Source of the DNA: Struthio camelus
Taxonomy: Eukaryota > Chordata > Aves > Struthioniformes > Struthionidae
Assembly: GCF_040807025.1 (NCBI RefSeq)
Contig: NC_090944.1
Coordinates: 110,360,238 to 110,424,237, forward strand
Direction of reading: 5' to 3'
DNA length: 64,000 nt
Of this stretch, positions 23,301 to 35,200 are shown piece after piece. The position numbers were made by a program, and so were the translations under genes. Below the pieces are notes generated by a model, which worked only from the letters and a program-made list of their open reading frames with translations, was not told the origin of the DNA and made no database searches. The first letter of the stretch is position 1, and each line of letters starts with the position of its first letter.

Positions 23301-26300
23301 ACTGCAAAAATAAAAAAAATGAATTAAAAAAAAGAAACTAAAATAAAGGCTAGATTCCAAGTTTAGTAACAAAACACTTTTTTAATGTTCTTTTGCTCAT
23401 CTTTGCACAGGACGGTAGGGTTGTATCCTGATCCTTCCAGATTTGGATGTTTCTTTGCTGTTGTCTTAGCATCTCATATAGTTGGTGAGCTACTAACACT
23501 TGTTTTACTTGGTGTGGTTCAAAACCCAAATATAGTCCAAAGCGGAGTGGTGCTGCTTAATTCGGCAGGTGTAATAGTGGGAACTGGACTTCTAAGGTAG
23601 GAAAATGGTTTATTTCATTATGGTTTTAATGTTAAAATAATACACCTGTAGAATAGTTTCATGAACAGTTGCTAATGCTGGAACAGTTGCTAATGCTGCA
23701 GAGCAATAAAGCACAAGTAGCAAAGGGATGAAAGTGTTATTTTTCAGAGGTGTGACGATCTGGTCATGCTAGACTGTGTACAAAATACACAACAAGGGCA
23801 TTAATAAGTTTAGATATCACTAAAGATGCTGACATTCTTAAAATTCTTCACTACCTCTTTCTGCAATTAAATTTAAAATGAAACTGAACAATTCAAATCT
23901 ATCAGCTCAGTTAAATTCTTATATTCATGCCAACGTGATCACATGAAATGCTTGCCTCATTAAAGGATTCTACAAAATAAATCCTATAACTTTTGGTAAC
24001 TGCTTGACCTTAGCAGGTATTAAACTGCAAATTTTTAACTAAAAAAAAATTTTAAAAAAAGTTATTTTCAACAGTCTTAGCACTGTTACGTTCCAGTTTT
24101 TCTATCTGTGCAGACTGAACTATGTAGTAATAATAAATCATAAATTAGATAGTTTAGAATAGTTAGATAAGTTAGATAAATGTCCAAGAAAATTATGATT
24201 CATTTGCTGTAGTGGTGTGAAAATTTTTTTTCATTGCAAATCAATAATGTGCATGAACTTTGAACAGTATTACCCTTACATTTGTCTATACTGCAACTGC
24301 TCTCTGCATACGTACCAGAATAAATGTTTTATTGTCAAGAAAACTAATTAGCTTTCTTCAGATTTAGAGGACATGTGATATTCTTAAGTGAGACTTTTCC
24401 CATGAAAATGAAATAAGCCTAACAATAGCTGATGTCAGGTTGTCCTAAAGAAAAAAAAAAGTCTTCACAAAGCTGATGATGCTTTGCCTCTACTGATTGA
24501 CCTCAGCTAATACTTGCTTATCTAAGTGAAACTAGGTTAATATCCAATTCATTTGGCCCCTGCTAAATTTCAGGAAGATGTATCTTTATACAGAGAGAAC
24601 AGTTAGTTTTTTTCACCACAGTCTAATGCCTTAATAACTTAAAAAATATTAGAGTGTTTTTTTCACCTTACTTTACAATAGAGGCATTGCTAATTAATAC
24701 TGTGAAGCTCTTCAGTGATTAATGTTCACAGGCAATGAAGGATATTTAAAAAAATGGCATGGAGACTTGGGTTGCTGGGTATTTCTGCTGCATTTAGATG
24801 TTTAAATAACCTCTTTACAATTTTTTTGAGGTGCAGAAACTGCCCAGTCTTGTTGAATAGTGTTATTTCAAACTTTTCATATTCTAGTTCTATTCTCATT
24901 CTTAATTCTTTATTTTATTTGTATCATTATTATTTTTTCAGAGAATTAATATTTCCTCCTTTTTGATTTTGAACATGCAGTGGGGCGGCGGTGGGGGGTG
25001 GGGTCGTAGTTTCTTACTTTGCAACCAAAACATTTTTACTATTAGTGTTTATATTGGGTTTTCTTTGTCATTTTTAGCATATTACTGCAAGATGACTATG
25101 AAAAAACTGCATAGAATTACTTACAACTGCCCTTAAGCAATCCAAGACTGAATACTATGACACTTTACCAAAGTTGGAGAGAACCTCCAGGGTTGTCTTC
25201 TCATTTAGCACTAGAATGTACTTTGAAAACCATTTCTGTACAACCAAGAACTCTTTCTGTAACAAGCTATGACCAAAGATGTGAAGTTGTTTTAATTTGG
25301 AACAGAGCTGTCTCTTGTAACATAGCAACAACCAATTTAATTTCTTCTCTGTTTATTTAAGGACCATCGAAGAAATGCCAGTGCCTTTTAAAATGCTAAG
25401 TTATCTTACTTTCCAAAAATACAGCAGTGAGGTGCTTGTAGTCAATGAATTTCATGGCTTAAACTTTACTTGCGGTAAGTGTTTAAAAAAAAAAAAAACT
25501 TTTAAGCCCTTTGTAAGTAACTGTAATGAGATGCTAATGTTTATTTTCCTTCTGCATGCAATTAAAGTATCCTTTATAAGTTAAAGATAACTTTAATTAG
25601 AGAAAACTTACCAAGTTGTAAAGGCTTATTGTAACTCCCTATCAGTAAACTAGACAAAAGTTCAGCTCATTCTCCTTATTTTGTGCCTCATCCTTCAGTT
25701 TTCCATCTGTCCCTTCCTCACCTTTTTCCCACTACCTTAAGCAATTTAGGAGGTGGACTTTGCACCCTGCCATGTGCTCATTAGGACAGTGTTACCCCAG
25801 ATCAAATAGAAGAAAAAAAAAACATCAGTGCAAGGAGAACTGACATAAAATATCTGACCAGACGTTTCTTCTGACACCAGTGATGCAACTGTTCAGATAT
25901 GTTACCATGGAAAAAGGAGTAAAGGCAGCCTTGTTGATCTAAAGCTGTTATGGGCACAAGTGGCAGGTTAAAGAGCTAAGTCCAAAAGGTCAATATCACT
26001 GAGTTCCATCAAATTTCTAGACAGTTCCTGTCCATTTTTCTAAGTGTTGAGCAGCTTAGATCTGTCAGGCTGTGCTTTGCTGGTTGTGAGCAAGATGACT
26101 GGCAAAGCATCAGAATCAGGTTGAAAAGGTTAGCAGTCAGCAGCCATCAATGGAGGTAAAACTTGTAGCTTTGGACATGCCCTAAGGCTTTGATCATCTC
26201 CAAGGTTATATAGTCTTTATCCATTATTTTTCCTCACTCTCCTGCCCTTCCTTATTACAAGAACATAACTAGTAAGTGTTAGAACATGACTGTAAGAGTA

Positions 26301-26946
26301 ACTGCTAGAAAATGAATCCATGATTTTGGTAAGAATTATACACAGCTGTTTTTTTAATGTGCCCTTCTGTTTCTCAAATTCTGAAAGCAAATATGAACAA
26401 TAAAAGTCTATCATACCAGGCAAATTGCTTCTTCAGGCCCCCTCCATACAGTGCATCTGATGAGCCCTAAATTGTCTTCTGTTTGGCATGAATGAAACAG
26501 AAAGCTCCTAGAGACTCTTCATTCTTCCCTTCAAAAAAATATGGCAAAGATTAACTACAGAAGCACATAGAAAGTCTGTTCCTATTCTAAAGGGTGAGAA
26601 TGTGAACTATAGGCATGGGTCATCATTCAAACAAATGTTAGGGTAGCTAGATTAAATGTATGAGCTAGATACTGAGGAGCCTGAGTTTTAGTTTTACTGA
26701 TTTACCTACACAAGGAATTAACTGTTTTTTTTTTTTCTTCTTTTGGCAGGTAGACCCAACATTTCCACTGCAGCTAGTTCAGCATGTGATTTATTTAACG
26801 GCATCCAGTTCATTGAAAAAAACTTTCCTGGTGCAACGTCCCGCTTCACAATGGATTTCTTAATGCTCTATGCTTTTCTACCAGGACTTGTCATTATAGC
26901 AATTGTGAGCTTTAAAATAAGAGATATAATTATTAGCAGGCAATAA
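11226..26946 (+). CDS. ABCG5: ABCG5 (sterolin-1), complete, 13 coding exons
   Basis: ABCG5 is the obligate partner of ABCG8 in biliary and intestinal sterol export. Coding exons: 11226-11326, 11892-12013, 12453-12589, 12822-12920, 13929-14061, 15849-15988, 17188-17317, 20011-20224, 20471-20676, 21601-21739, 23411-23596, 25362-25474, 26750-26946. All are GT-AG with matching phases; the total is 1917 nt, 638 residues (human 651; the N-terminus is shorter). Walker A GNSGSGKTT (72-80, K78), Q-loop in YVPQND, signature ISGGE (179-183), Walker B IMLLDEP (about 199-205), H-loop ITIHQPRSE. Six predicted membrane helices span about 375 to 630, with the glycosylation sequons NFT and NIS in the last external loop. 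The human signature is ISTGE, so the canonical ISGGE here is notable. Identity is secure throughout. Confidence 0.97.
11892..12013 (+). CDS. ABCG5: ABCG5 coding exon 2
   Basis: The exon is 122 nt, phase 2 to 1. It encodes [28 protein letters not shown] and MGILGNS, the first half of Walker A. The acceptor is CTTCAAAG, the donor GTAAGT. Confidence 0.97.
12453..12589 (+). CDS. ABCG5: ABCG5 coding exon 3 (Walker A)
   Basis: The exon is 137 nt, phase 1 to 0. It encodes [33 protein letters not shown] and DCFSYVPQ, completing Walker A and reaching the Q-loop glutamine. In human ABCG5 this Walker A belongs to the catalytically active ATP site. Confidence 0.97.
12822..12920 (+). CDS. ABCG5: ABCG5 coding exon 4
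   Basis: The exon is 99 nt, phase 0 to 0. It encodes [20 protein letters not shown] and ends NFIKKK before donor GTCTGT, a weaker donor than its neighbours. Confidence 0.96.
12985..13140 (-). mobile_element. MIR-like CORE-SINE remnant
   Basis: In ABCG5 intron 4. The plus strand reads as a degenerate reverse complement of MIR: TATGAGGTTTCATACC, TTATTCTACAACTGCGGAAA, then AAAGTGACTTGCTCAGGATC followed by ACACAG, matching the MIR segment that pairs with CTGTGTGACCTTGGGCAAGT. This is an old amniote-wide insertion; limits are approximate. Confidence 0.7.
13929..14061 (+). CDS. ABCG5: ABCG5 coding exon 5 (ABC signature)
   Basis: The exon is 133 nt, phase 0 to 1. It encodes [15 protein letters not shown], then [20 protein letters not shown]. 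Human ABCG5 has GISTGERRRVS; the second signature residue after serine is glycine here, the consensus residue. Confidence 0.97.
15721..15748. repeat. Perfect 11-bp inverted repeat
   Basis: CTTTACATGTG at 15721-15731 and CACATGTAAAG at 15738-15748 flank the hexamer GAATTT, in ABCG5 intron 5 about 100 bp before the exon 6 acceptor. Confidence 0.75.
15849..15988 (+). CDS. ABCG5: ABCG5 coding exon 6 (Walker B, H-loop)
   Basis: The exon is 140 nt, phase 1 to 0. It encodes [20 protein letters not shown] and [14 protein letters not shown]. The Walker B glutamate, D-loop TGLD and switch histidine are all present. Confidence 0.97.
17188..17317 (+). CDS. ABCG5: ABCG5 coding exon 7
   Basis: The exon is 130 nt, phase 0 to 1. 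It encodes [35 protein letters not shown]. The acceptor is a tandem CAGCAG: using the second gives a product co-linear with human (ELFKLFDK against ELFQLFDK); using the first (start 17185) adds one glutamine. Confidence 0.93.
17318..20010 (+). other. ABCG5 intron 7
   Basis: 2.7 kb, the longest ABCG5 intron. It carries an imperfect GT-rich microsatellite at about 18050-18100 and otherwise nothing I recognise. Confidence 0.6.
20011..20224 (+). CDS. ABCG5: ABCG5 coding exon 8 (linker)
   Basis: The exon is 214 nt, phase 1 to 2. It encodes [20 protein letters not shown] and [19 protein letters not shown], the linker and connecting helix between ATPase and membrane domains. Confidence 0.97.
20471..20676 (+). 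CDS. ABCG5: ABCG5 coding exon 9 (first membrane helices)
   Basis: The exon is 206 nt, phase 2 to 1. It encodes [20 protein letters not shown] (first transmembrane helix) and [20 protein letters not shown] leading into the second. Human has YQFVGATPYTGM at the same place. Confidence 0.97.
21601..21739 (+). CDS. ABCG5: ABCG5 coding exon 10
   Basis: The exon is 139 nt, phase 1 to 2. It encodes [16 protein letters not shown] (the conserved intracellular loop after helix 2) and [20 protein letters not shown] (helix 3). Confidence 0.97.
21816..21875 (+). repeat. Short tandem repeat (GGTAATTCCT unit)
   Basis: Three copies of GGTAATTCCT, two of them followed by TAGT, in ABCG5 intron 10 just after exon 10, then a CTTAGG-rich stretch. 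Confidence 0.7.
23411..23596 (+). CDS. ABCG5: ABCG5 coding exon 11
   Basis: The exon is 186 nt, phase 2 to 2. It encodes [40 protein letters not shown] and [10 protein letters not shown], membrane helices 4 and 5. Confidence 0.97.
23663..23698 (+). repeat. Perfect 18-bp tandem duplication
   Basis: GAACAGTTGCTAATGCTG occurs twice head to tail without a mismatch, in ABCG5 intron 11, 67 bp after exon 11. Absence of mismatches suggests a recent slip or active length polymorphism. Confidence 0.85.
25362..25474 (+). CDS. ABCG5: ABCG5 coding exon 12
   Basis: The exon is 113 nt, phase 2 to 1. It encodes [20 protein letters not shown] and [12 protein letters not shown], including the NFT glycosylation sequon and a conserved cysteine of the large external loop. 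Confidence 0.97.
26750..26946 (+). CDS. ABCG5: ABCG5 coding exon 13 and stop
   Basis: The exon is 197 nt including TAA at 26944-26946. It encodes [38 protein letters not shown], the last helix [18 protein letters not shown] and the terminus IIISRQ. The NIS sequon is retained, as in the human NVS. Confidence 0.97.
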
Positions 26947-29189
26947 AAAAAAAAGCAATTCTCAACTTAACATATAATAGTACATTTTTAATTCTATTGT
27001 TTCTGAAGGCTTGTTAGATTTTAGATGGACTTTAAGAGATTCTACATAAAACACAGAAACATGTTTATCTTCTAACTAAACGTATGTTTTCTGTCTTGAA
27101 AAACATCTTCTCTTAAGAGTGTGAATGGCTTTCTGCTCTTGGGATTTCCCCCCTGCACCCCATGAGGAATATCAGCAGTATTACATGGTCTAAGTGACCT
27201 TTTGAATATAATTTAGTCTACTGATGGTGCCAATTTTTAACAATGTATCAACGGTGTTCTAATTTCCTTCCCCCCCCCCCCCCCCCCCCCGGCAGTATTT
27301 TCTTTTATAATGAGGGCCAGTAAGCAGAGCGGTATAATTGCTAGTAAATTTTATTTCTAGAATTGCATTTTAAGTATTAAACTTTGTTGTGATACTGTTT
27401 GGGGGGATTTGTAAAAAGGGAATAAACTGCATGCATGTAAATAAAGACAGAATTGAGAAAGGACTCCACATTAATCCTATGCATACTATACAATCGTGGC
27501 AGCAATGAGTACTGAATCTTAAAGCAATATAGAAGTAACCAACATTCTGTTGTCTTGTAAATGATGATAAGTGAGAGAAGGTAGTTATTTATATCTGTTT
27601 TTTTCCTTTTCATTATCAAGTTCTAAATCTTGTTTTAGATTATTTAATTTTTGGTTTATTAATAAAAAGTTAATTTAGCTAGGGAAAAATATGTAAAGGT
27701 TGTTTGCCATTTCTTGGAAGTCATGTCATTTGCGTCTTTGTAAATTATTCTTGTGAGCTCTGTACAATGCAGAAGAGTCCAGTTTATCCCTCCAAATTAA
27801 TAAACATAAGTAAATTTCAAAAACGAAAGTATAGCAGACACTGAATTCACAGCTTTTGTAACTTGATTTTCATATTCATGAACAAGTTATTTATTAAAGA
27901 GAGGTAGCTACAGATTACTGCATGGCATTATGGGATTTTAAGGTGTAAATGTACTTAATAATATAATGACTTTAATTTGATAGTTTTGAAATGATACTTT
28001 CTTTTAACAAAGAGTATGAAATCCTCCCTGCAAGGAAGTTAATGCAAGTTTTCCACTTAACTAGGAGGCCAAGATTTTATTCTGATATCTTTATATATGT
28101 GTTATTCCAAGACACAGATGTTACATCTGAAAAAAAAAATCTTCATTGAACAAACATGTTAAAAATAATAACTAACTCTAAAGAGATGATGGAAAGACAT
28201 CGCATTAGTTTGTCCTTTCATCTTCATCATCATTTTCATGCTGATGTCAAGTTTTTCATCAAGAAACATTCTTACCATCTAGTCTGCCAGGTGGCTGTTC
28301 AGACACGTACTCTGACGACAAGTCTTAGCTCTCAGGAGACACCTCTAGCTGTAATCCAGATCTTTTGTCTATTCTCAAAGGGCTCAGTCCAGCTGACTGT
28401 ATGGAGGATGTCCTACATTTTGTAGTTTAGGCTAAATATGAATCAGTTATTCTTTTACCATTAACCACGTACCTTTCAAATACTAGGAAACTCATTCTAA
28501 TCAATTTGACTATTTGATAGAAATGCCTTCTTTCCAATTCTGTGCAAAACTATTAAAACTTTATACAGTAGAAGAAACATATAATTGGCTTATTCAACTG
28601 TATGATACTGAAACTGAGACAAAGAAAACTGAAGTTTAGAGAAGTCAGACAAACTTGATTTAAATTTATTTTATTCTGTCAGCTTTTGTGAAAGTATCAT
28701 ATTTAAATATATCAAACTACGGTCCAAATATAATGTTAAATTTTGCCTTTGAATTATAAATGCAAGGACCTCAGAAAAGATGCCTAGCACACTTTAGTAT
28801 GGAGTTTCATTCTTTGCCTGTGAAAGCTTGTTTACATTTAAACACATATTTAAGGTAGAATCATTCAAAATTGAATAGCATAATTTGTTATAAAATAGGT
28901 AGGAACGACTAATGCCAGTCTTCATACTCAAACGCATCTCTGAAAAATATGGAAATCTCCTCTCCTCCCATTTTTTTTAAACTATGTGTCACTACCAAGC
29001 TATACTTTAATTTGGATTGAACTAATAAACAGATGTCTTAATAATATAATAATAAGAATGCTTAATAAATATTGTTAAATTTATAGTTTGATACTGTACA
29101 TTTTTAACTGCATCAAATTAAACTGCTAATACAATGTTTAAAAAAATGATTTTGTGCATGTTAAACTGAAGACGGCTATAGCAGTTCAA
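26947..29189. other. Convergent 3' flank of ABCG5 and DYNC2LI1
   Basis: The 2.2 kb between the two stop codons presumably holds both 3' UTRs. AATAAA at 27421-27426 and 27440-27445 are candidate ABCG5 polyadenylation signals, with another at 27661-27666. For DYNC2LI1 an ATTAAA (minus strand) lies at 29006-29011. A run of 21 C occupies 27270-27290. No coding exon was seen. Confidence 0.6.
27270..27290. repeat. Poly-C tract (21 nt)
   Basis: This is an uninterrupted C homopolymer preceded by TTCCTT, inside the likely ABCG5 3' UTR. On the minus strand it is a G21 run. Confidence 0.9.
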
Positions 29190-29255
29190 TCAGTCAAGAT
29201 CAAAATCCATTTCCTTCCAGGATTTAGAGGCATTTCTCTTATATTGGTCAAGTTC
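29190..29255 (-). CDS. DYNC2LI1: DYNC2LI1 coding exon 13 and stop
   Basis: The exon is 66 nt including TGA at 29192-29190. It encodes [20 protein letters not shown] then D, aligning with human [20 protein letters not shown]. Confidence 0.95.
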   Translation of the reverse strand, partial: ELDQYKRNASKSWKEMDFDLD

Positions 29256-32200
29256 CTAAAACAGAAACATAGATGCAGATTACTCTAATATCCTCATGAT
29301 TGAAAGGAACAAGAAACATACAATAGCCACCTAAACAGTTAGATCATAAGCAAAAATTTTCCACTGGAGGGGAAAAAAAAGGGTACTGTATTATTTTTAG
29401 CAAAATTATACCAAAAATCAAAGTGCTATGCTTTGTCACATTTGCTCTCAGATAAAACAACTACACTTTTTTTGGCCTAGACATTTGCTTTCTAGGATAG
29501 AAGAAAGTTTTGGTGTTTTCTTCCGTAGACATTTACTTTTGAGAAATTAGGCGCACTGTGAAGATTCAGACATGTACCATTACACACATTTTAAAAACAG
29601 AAACCAGAATTACTCTACAAAAAACCCACTATTTCATACCCCAAGTGCCAAAGTTAGGCCTTTCAAAAGCAAAGCATATTGGTAATTCACTAGGAATAGT
29701 AAAAGAAACCGTAATAACAAAGCCTGCTTTATTTTAGCGCAGGACTGAAATGAACTTCCAATGAAAACTTATCACCAGCTGTGGTAACTTGAAGAGCTAC
29801 CTGCGGACCTTAGAAACCCTAGGACCTTAGAAAACAAGGCTGGACATACCAGGAATATGCATTTCATACATATTGCATGTGTTCTCCTAGTGGTACATCT
29901 GTGGCCAAAAAAAGCTAAAGCTGCATTTTTGCCTTTGCTAGCTTTCACATTCTTGTTCAGAAAGCAGTAAGCAGAAATGCAAGAAAGAGGAATGCAAGAG
30001 GTGTTTAGGAAATCAACAGCCCCTATCTCCTCAACCTATGGTTTTGGATATTTGTGGAAATAATATTCCTTGCTGCTTTGGCTTCTTCAGAAAATGTGTT
30101 ACTCATGAGTAGAAAAAGACGCCATGCTTTAATTTTTTTGTTTTTCAGTTAGTAGTTAAACAAAATCCTCTCAGATGCTACCATTTAGTAGATTGAAGTT
30201 TGCAACTGCATGTGAAAAACTGCAAAAACAAGGTGGAAATTATAATAATGCATCTTCTAGACAGTATTAGGGCACCCTTAAAACTACCTGTATTGATTAT
30301 TAAAAGCAAATAGAAGCTTGAACTATGGAGGTATAAATCAAGTGAATTAGGGAGGGAAGATGAGGCAGTCTACACTATAGTGCACTTAACACCAGCTGAA
30401 TATGAGTAAGGAGGACAAATGACCTTGTGTCAGCCCAAAATTTTACTGGAAATTTTGAAGCCTATAATAAAAGGCTCTAGCAACATTAGCAAACAACAGT
30501 TTCATCATCTGAATTTTATGCAGTGGTGTATAGTGTCAGGAATTATTTCTGAAGATTTTCTTTCAGCATAAGTGATTTGAAAATCATTATAATTGCTTTA
30601 CATTTGTAAAAAAATACAAGACTTTTGCAGGAAGGTGATACTGTAATGAAGTAACTGTTAGACCTACCATATGCTGTTTGCAATGTAAAAAGTCATCATA
30701 TCTTACTTGTATCAGGTGAGCATACTAGCCATCTATTAACTACAACACAGAGCGCATAAATTATACTGAAATTCCTATCAAGTTCGATTAGTTCTACAGA
30801 TACTTTTGATATAGTGCTACTATGATTTACCAAATCCCTGCAGTATTAGATTCTATATTGTCAAGGATCTTCTTGGCATTTCCCCCCCCCCCCCCCCCCG
30901 AGAAGGTAATACTTATTTCTGTGTTATGTATAATTAAAAAAATAAAGTTTTAAATATATTTTTAATAATTTTTAATGAGAATTCCTCTCCCTGAAATGCT
31001 TTAAGAAGAAAAACCTAAAAAGATGGAGAATATTCACCCTTTTGGAAATTCATTCTAAAGTGAAACAGAGACAAAATATTTATTTTACAGTTAAGTAATT
31101 CATAGACAACTAATACAGAACATATTGTGTCCAATCTAAATCTAGTAAGTTGCACTATTAAATAAAACTCTAGTACTACTGAACTCTTCCATCTGTAAGG
31201 TAGTCTTTACTCAATATTTTCACTCCTTTACTATTAATATCAAGCAATTATGATCTTAAAACTGTTGGAAACTTGCCAACAGTTAGGAATAGAGAGAATA
31301 TTGGAGTGTTTTAAGAAGCTCAAGTATTCTGATTTATGCTAAGCTAATAATTTCCATTCTAATAATTTTCTTAAATGTTACAGAAAGAGGTGAAACTAGA
31401 CAATGAACTTTTACATATAAAGACAATGCTGTGGGTCATGTCTAAAGGTGCTATCTAAAATATTAGCCTTACAGATTTATCCAATCTGAATAAACTGTCT
31501 CAAGAAAGAGGCAGATAATTTAGCAGATTTTTTTTGCTGTAATTTTAGCTAGCCAGAAGGTCAGTCAACATAAAGGCAGTTCAAAAAGATACAAAACTGC
31601 AAATAGATGCCAACAGCATATATTAAAATTATTCTGCTATTCTACTACAGAGAGAAGTAGAGAGCAAAATGAGAAATAGTATTTTGGAGACATATCAAAA
31701 TATGACTACATTTAATCAATAGTAAATGAAAGCAAAAAAGAAGATGAAACGGGAAGAAATCTAACAAAATATCATCTTCAATAAACTCAGTGATTCAACG
31801 GGGGAGGGAGGGGAATATTGTCAGGAAAATATATTTCTTTAGTTCTGGTGTAAAATAAAAAGTAAAACAAACCCCTGTAAGCCTGAAATGTAATGGAAAA
31901 AAACTGTTTCAATTTTACCTTAAAGATCAGTCCAGAGACTGAAAAAAAACCCACCTTCCTGCTTCTAAAGTCCTATACTATAAACATGACCCAGAATTCT
32001 GGAATATACTATAACTATACAAGCAGCTAAGTAATCCCTTCCTCAAACTGCAAGAAACTCCTACAAAGGAGTATACATCCAAATAAGCAAAAACGTTCGC
32101 AGTTAGCTAGCACTATGCTTCCTTTGTTTTCTGGGTATCAAATACAGGGCACCCAGATCAGAGTTATGGAAGAAAAATTCACAACTGCAGTTTAAATATG

Positions 32201-35200
32201 TTTTAAACGTTCTTTCAGTGTTTTAAATATCATTAGTGTGCTAGAAATTCAGGTCCTAGATGTCTCTGGCATAAAGTAAGTAGTTTTTTTTTTTTTTTAC
32301 CGTAATGCTTCTGCATTTCAGTGTTTCTGTAAATTCTTCATCTGTCAAACGGGGAAGATCACACCTAATCTTATAAAGATATTAGAAAGCCTTAACTGAT
32401 GTTTGTGAGGTACTCAGATAAGATATACCACACATTCTCAGTGAAAAAAATTAATACTTTTGTGTTCATTGAAGTGTCTGAATGGCAGGCTGAGAAATAA
32501 AGGTACACAAAGAATAAAGATAATGAAAAGAAATACCGAACAATTGAATGAGACATCAGGAAAATAGTATATGATCATGTAATTAAAGACAATATCATAA
32601 TGTCTACAAACAAGGAGGAAAAATTAAGATTGCAGGAGAAGCCTTAATTGTTGTATTTCTTCAATTCTGAGGGACTGACATCGCAACTATCTTTCTATGC
32701 AGTTTCTTACTAAAGTTGCTCTCAAACTGTGGCATAAGATCTCTGAGAGTTGACTTTAACTAGCAGAAATAAAAGGTCAGGTAGGTCGTTCAACCATGGG
32801 ACACAAACTCTTCCAGTGGATACTACAATATTTATCTATTATCAGAGACTCAAGTTATCTGTATTCAGATCCAGGTCCTAGAGTACATTCATACCATTCT
32901 ATCTCTACCTATTTATCTACAAAGCCTGTATCTGCCCCCTCCCTTCCCTAATCACTACCTGGATCCATCCTATCTAACTCACTCATCTACTCTTTCATCT
33001 ACTTCTATCTAAACTCATTTTACTTAAGTTTCAGGTTTCCCATTCCTCCTCCTGCTCATCTCTACCAGTTCTCTCCTATAATACTTTGAATCTCCATTCC
33101 TTCTTTCCATTTCCTTCTCTCCCCCGCCCCCAATTAGACCATTTCTTCCTTCTTCTTACTCTAGGGCACTAGTAAAAGATTTGAAAGAAGAATGAAGACA
33201 GCCTCTCTTCTCTGTTCTAGCTAGGACTGAAGTAACCTGTGAGAGTACTTGTGGAACAAGGTCAAACGAAGCAAGTAGTGAAAAAGTCTATTAAAAAAAA
33301 AGTCTTAAGCACCTAAACTTCAGTAGGGAGTTTAGCAATAATAATATTCTAATATAGCTTTTAAAACAACTTTAAAATCAACTTCAGCAAAGTGTGTTGG
33401 ACACATTTGGGCATGTTTTCATGCGAAAACAAGAAAGCTTATTCTTGGTGCCTGAGTAAGCTTCCTAAATACCTTTTTCTCCACAATATGAAGAGTGGGA
33501 CTTTTCCTCCTCTTTTAGGCATGCCAAGGTGCCTGCCATTCTCCTCTGCCCAGTATCACCTGACCAAGGAGGCCATTGACAGGACATCTTCTACTCTGTT
33601 GAACGCAATCAAGTTCTCTCTTCTGAAGCTCTGTAGCATGTTCACAGCAGAGAAGTATACTGTACAAATATGGCTGGCTCTCACGCTGTTGGCCAGTCCA
33701 GTCCCAACCACAACCAGATACTCATGGAGCCCAAAGGACAGCTGCAGACCTGACCGTGGGTTGACTTCTAGTCAAGAATGACATGGAAATGTGACTCAGG
33801 GGAAACAGCAGCACACTTCCTCAAAAAAGGATCGTAGAATCACATTTTGTGAATGACAGCAGATGTCTTCAGGCTAGACTCTCAAAGAATACACAGCAGT
33901 AGCATAAGCTACAGATAGACAAGTCTGGTGTTTGCATGGCTGATGAAAGGACTGGTGACAGGATATATTTTTATCCTTACTGTGAGTATAGCTGATTCCA
34001 CTTGAGAAGTCCTTTCTTCCCCCTCTCCTCTTTCTTATTTAGCTCTGCTTCTGTGTAAGAGTTTATAACCCAGTTCTTCGTGATATGCTTCTATTCCTGC
34101 TTGCAAGCTAACATCAAGCTGCACCAGGCATCTAGTCTGTTTTTTTAGCAGTGGAGGCGGGGAGGGGGAAGTATACTTGATCGTATCAGGCTTCAGCTAA
34201 AACTGGCACCAATCCCTAAAGTAATACCTTTGTGTGACAAGGACCTGTTGGCATGAACTTTGGCATTGCGTGACGCTGATTTCTTGAGTATCTGATTGGG
34301 ACAGACTATCTAATTCTCTGAGCTTGAGGTTAGCTTTATCATTCGCTTCAGTGAACGAAGCTGCAGTCTAATGTCTAAATGAAAAAGGTCCACGCACCTA
34401 TTTGACTACTAGTTAGTGGTATAAGGCATAACAGGATAGTTAGGACTTGAAACAAACAAAAACTCTTCAAAAGACATTTGGAGTGCTTACTTTTGTGGTA
34501 CAGAGCATTTCTAAAGAAAACAGAGCAGTCACTCTTATGTGCCATCTCGCTGCCAGAAACATTTAGAAGGAACTAAGAGAAGAACAAGACTTTTATGCAC
34601 TCATAGGTGTTCACGGATGCAGGTGGTGCATGTGCAGCTCTAACTGACAATGTTATTTTAGAATTTTTCTCTCTTACTTGAGTCATATGTGTACCTAAAG
34701 TTAAATCTGCAGAGACACAAATAATATTCAAGTCTGACAGAAAAGATTCAAGTGACTAAATTACCATGTTAGACAGACAACCTTAAAGCATCAAAAGCTG
34801 AAAAACTAGAAGAGAATGGAGAGAAATGGTCCAAATGATTTAATGACAAGTTCACCATCTTGTTTGATTAGTACGTTGTATGAAGTGTTAACAGCAAGCT
34901 ACAGGTTTGTGGTTTAATGAATATGTAAAATAAACATTTTGTTTGAATCTCGAAAGCCCAGTGAAGATCAGGAAATCCAGTCAGTCTAGAGAGCCTGTGC
35001 TAGTTAAGAAATACACTAAAAATGTAAATTTCGGAAAGGTCCCAGGTGCTGCATGAGACTAACATGCTGAAAATAACCCTGGAAAACCAAAAAGAAGCAA
35101 ACAATTTCAACAGCAATAGTTGATATACATCTGCACGTTGTAGATTTGTTGGATAAGAACGTGAAAAATAATTCTGAAAAGACACAGTTGACAAAAAAAA

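Noticed and set aside
32880-33130. TCTA/TATC-rich stretch considered as a satellite or CRISPR-like array
   Set aside because: Units are irregular in length and sequence, with no constant repeat and unique spacer pattern; it is decayed simple repeat.
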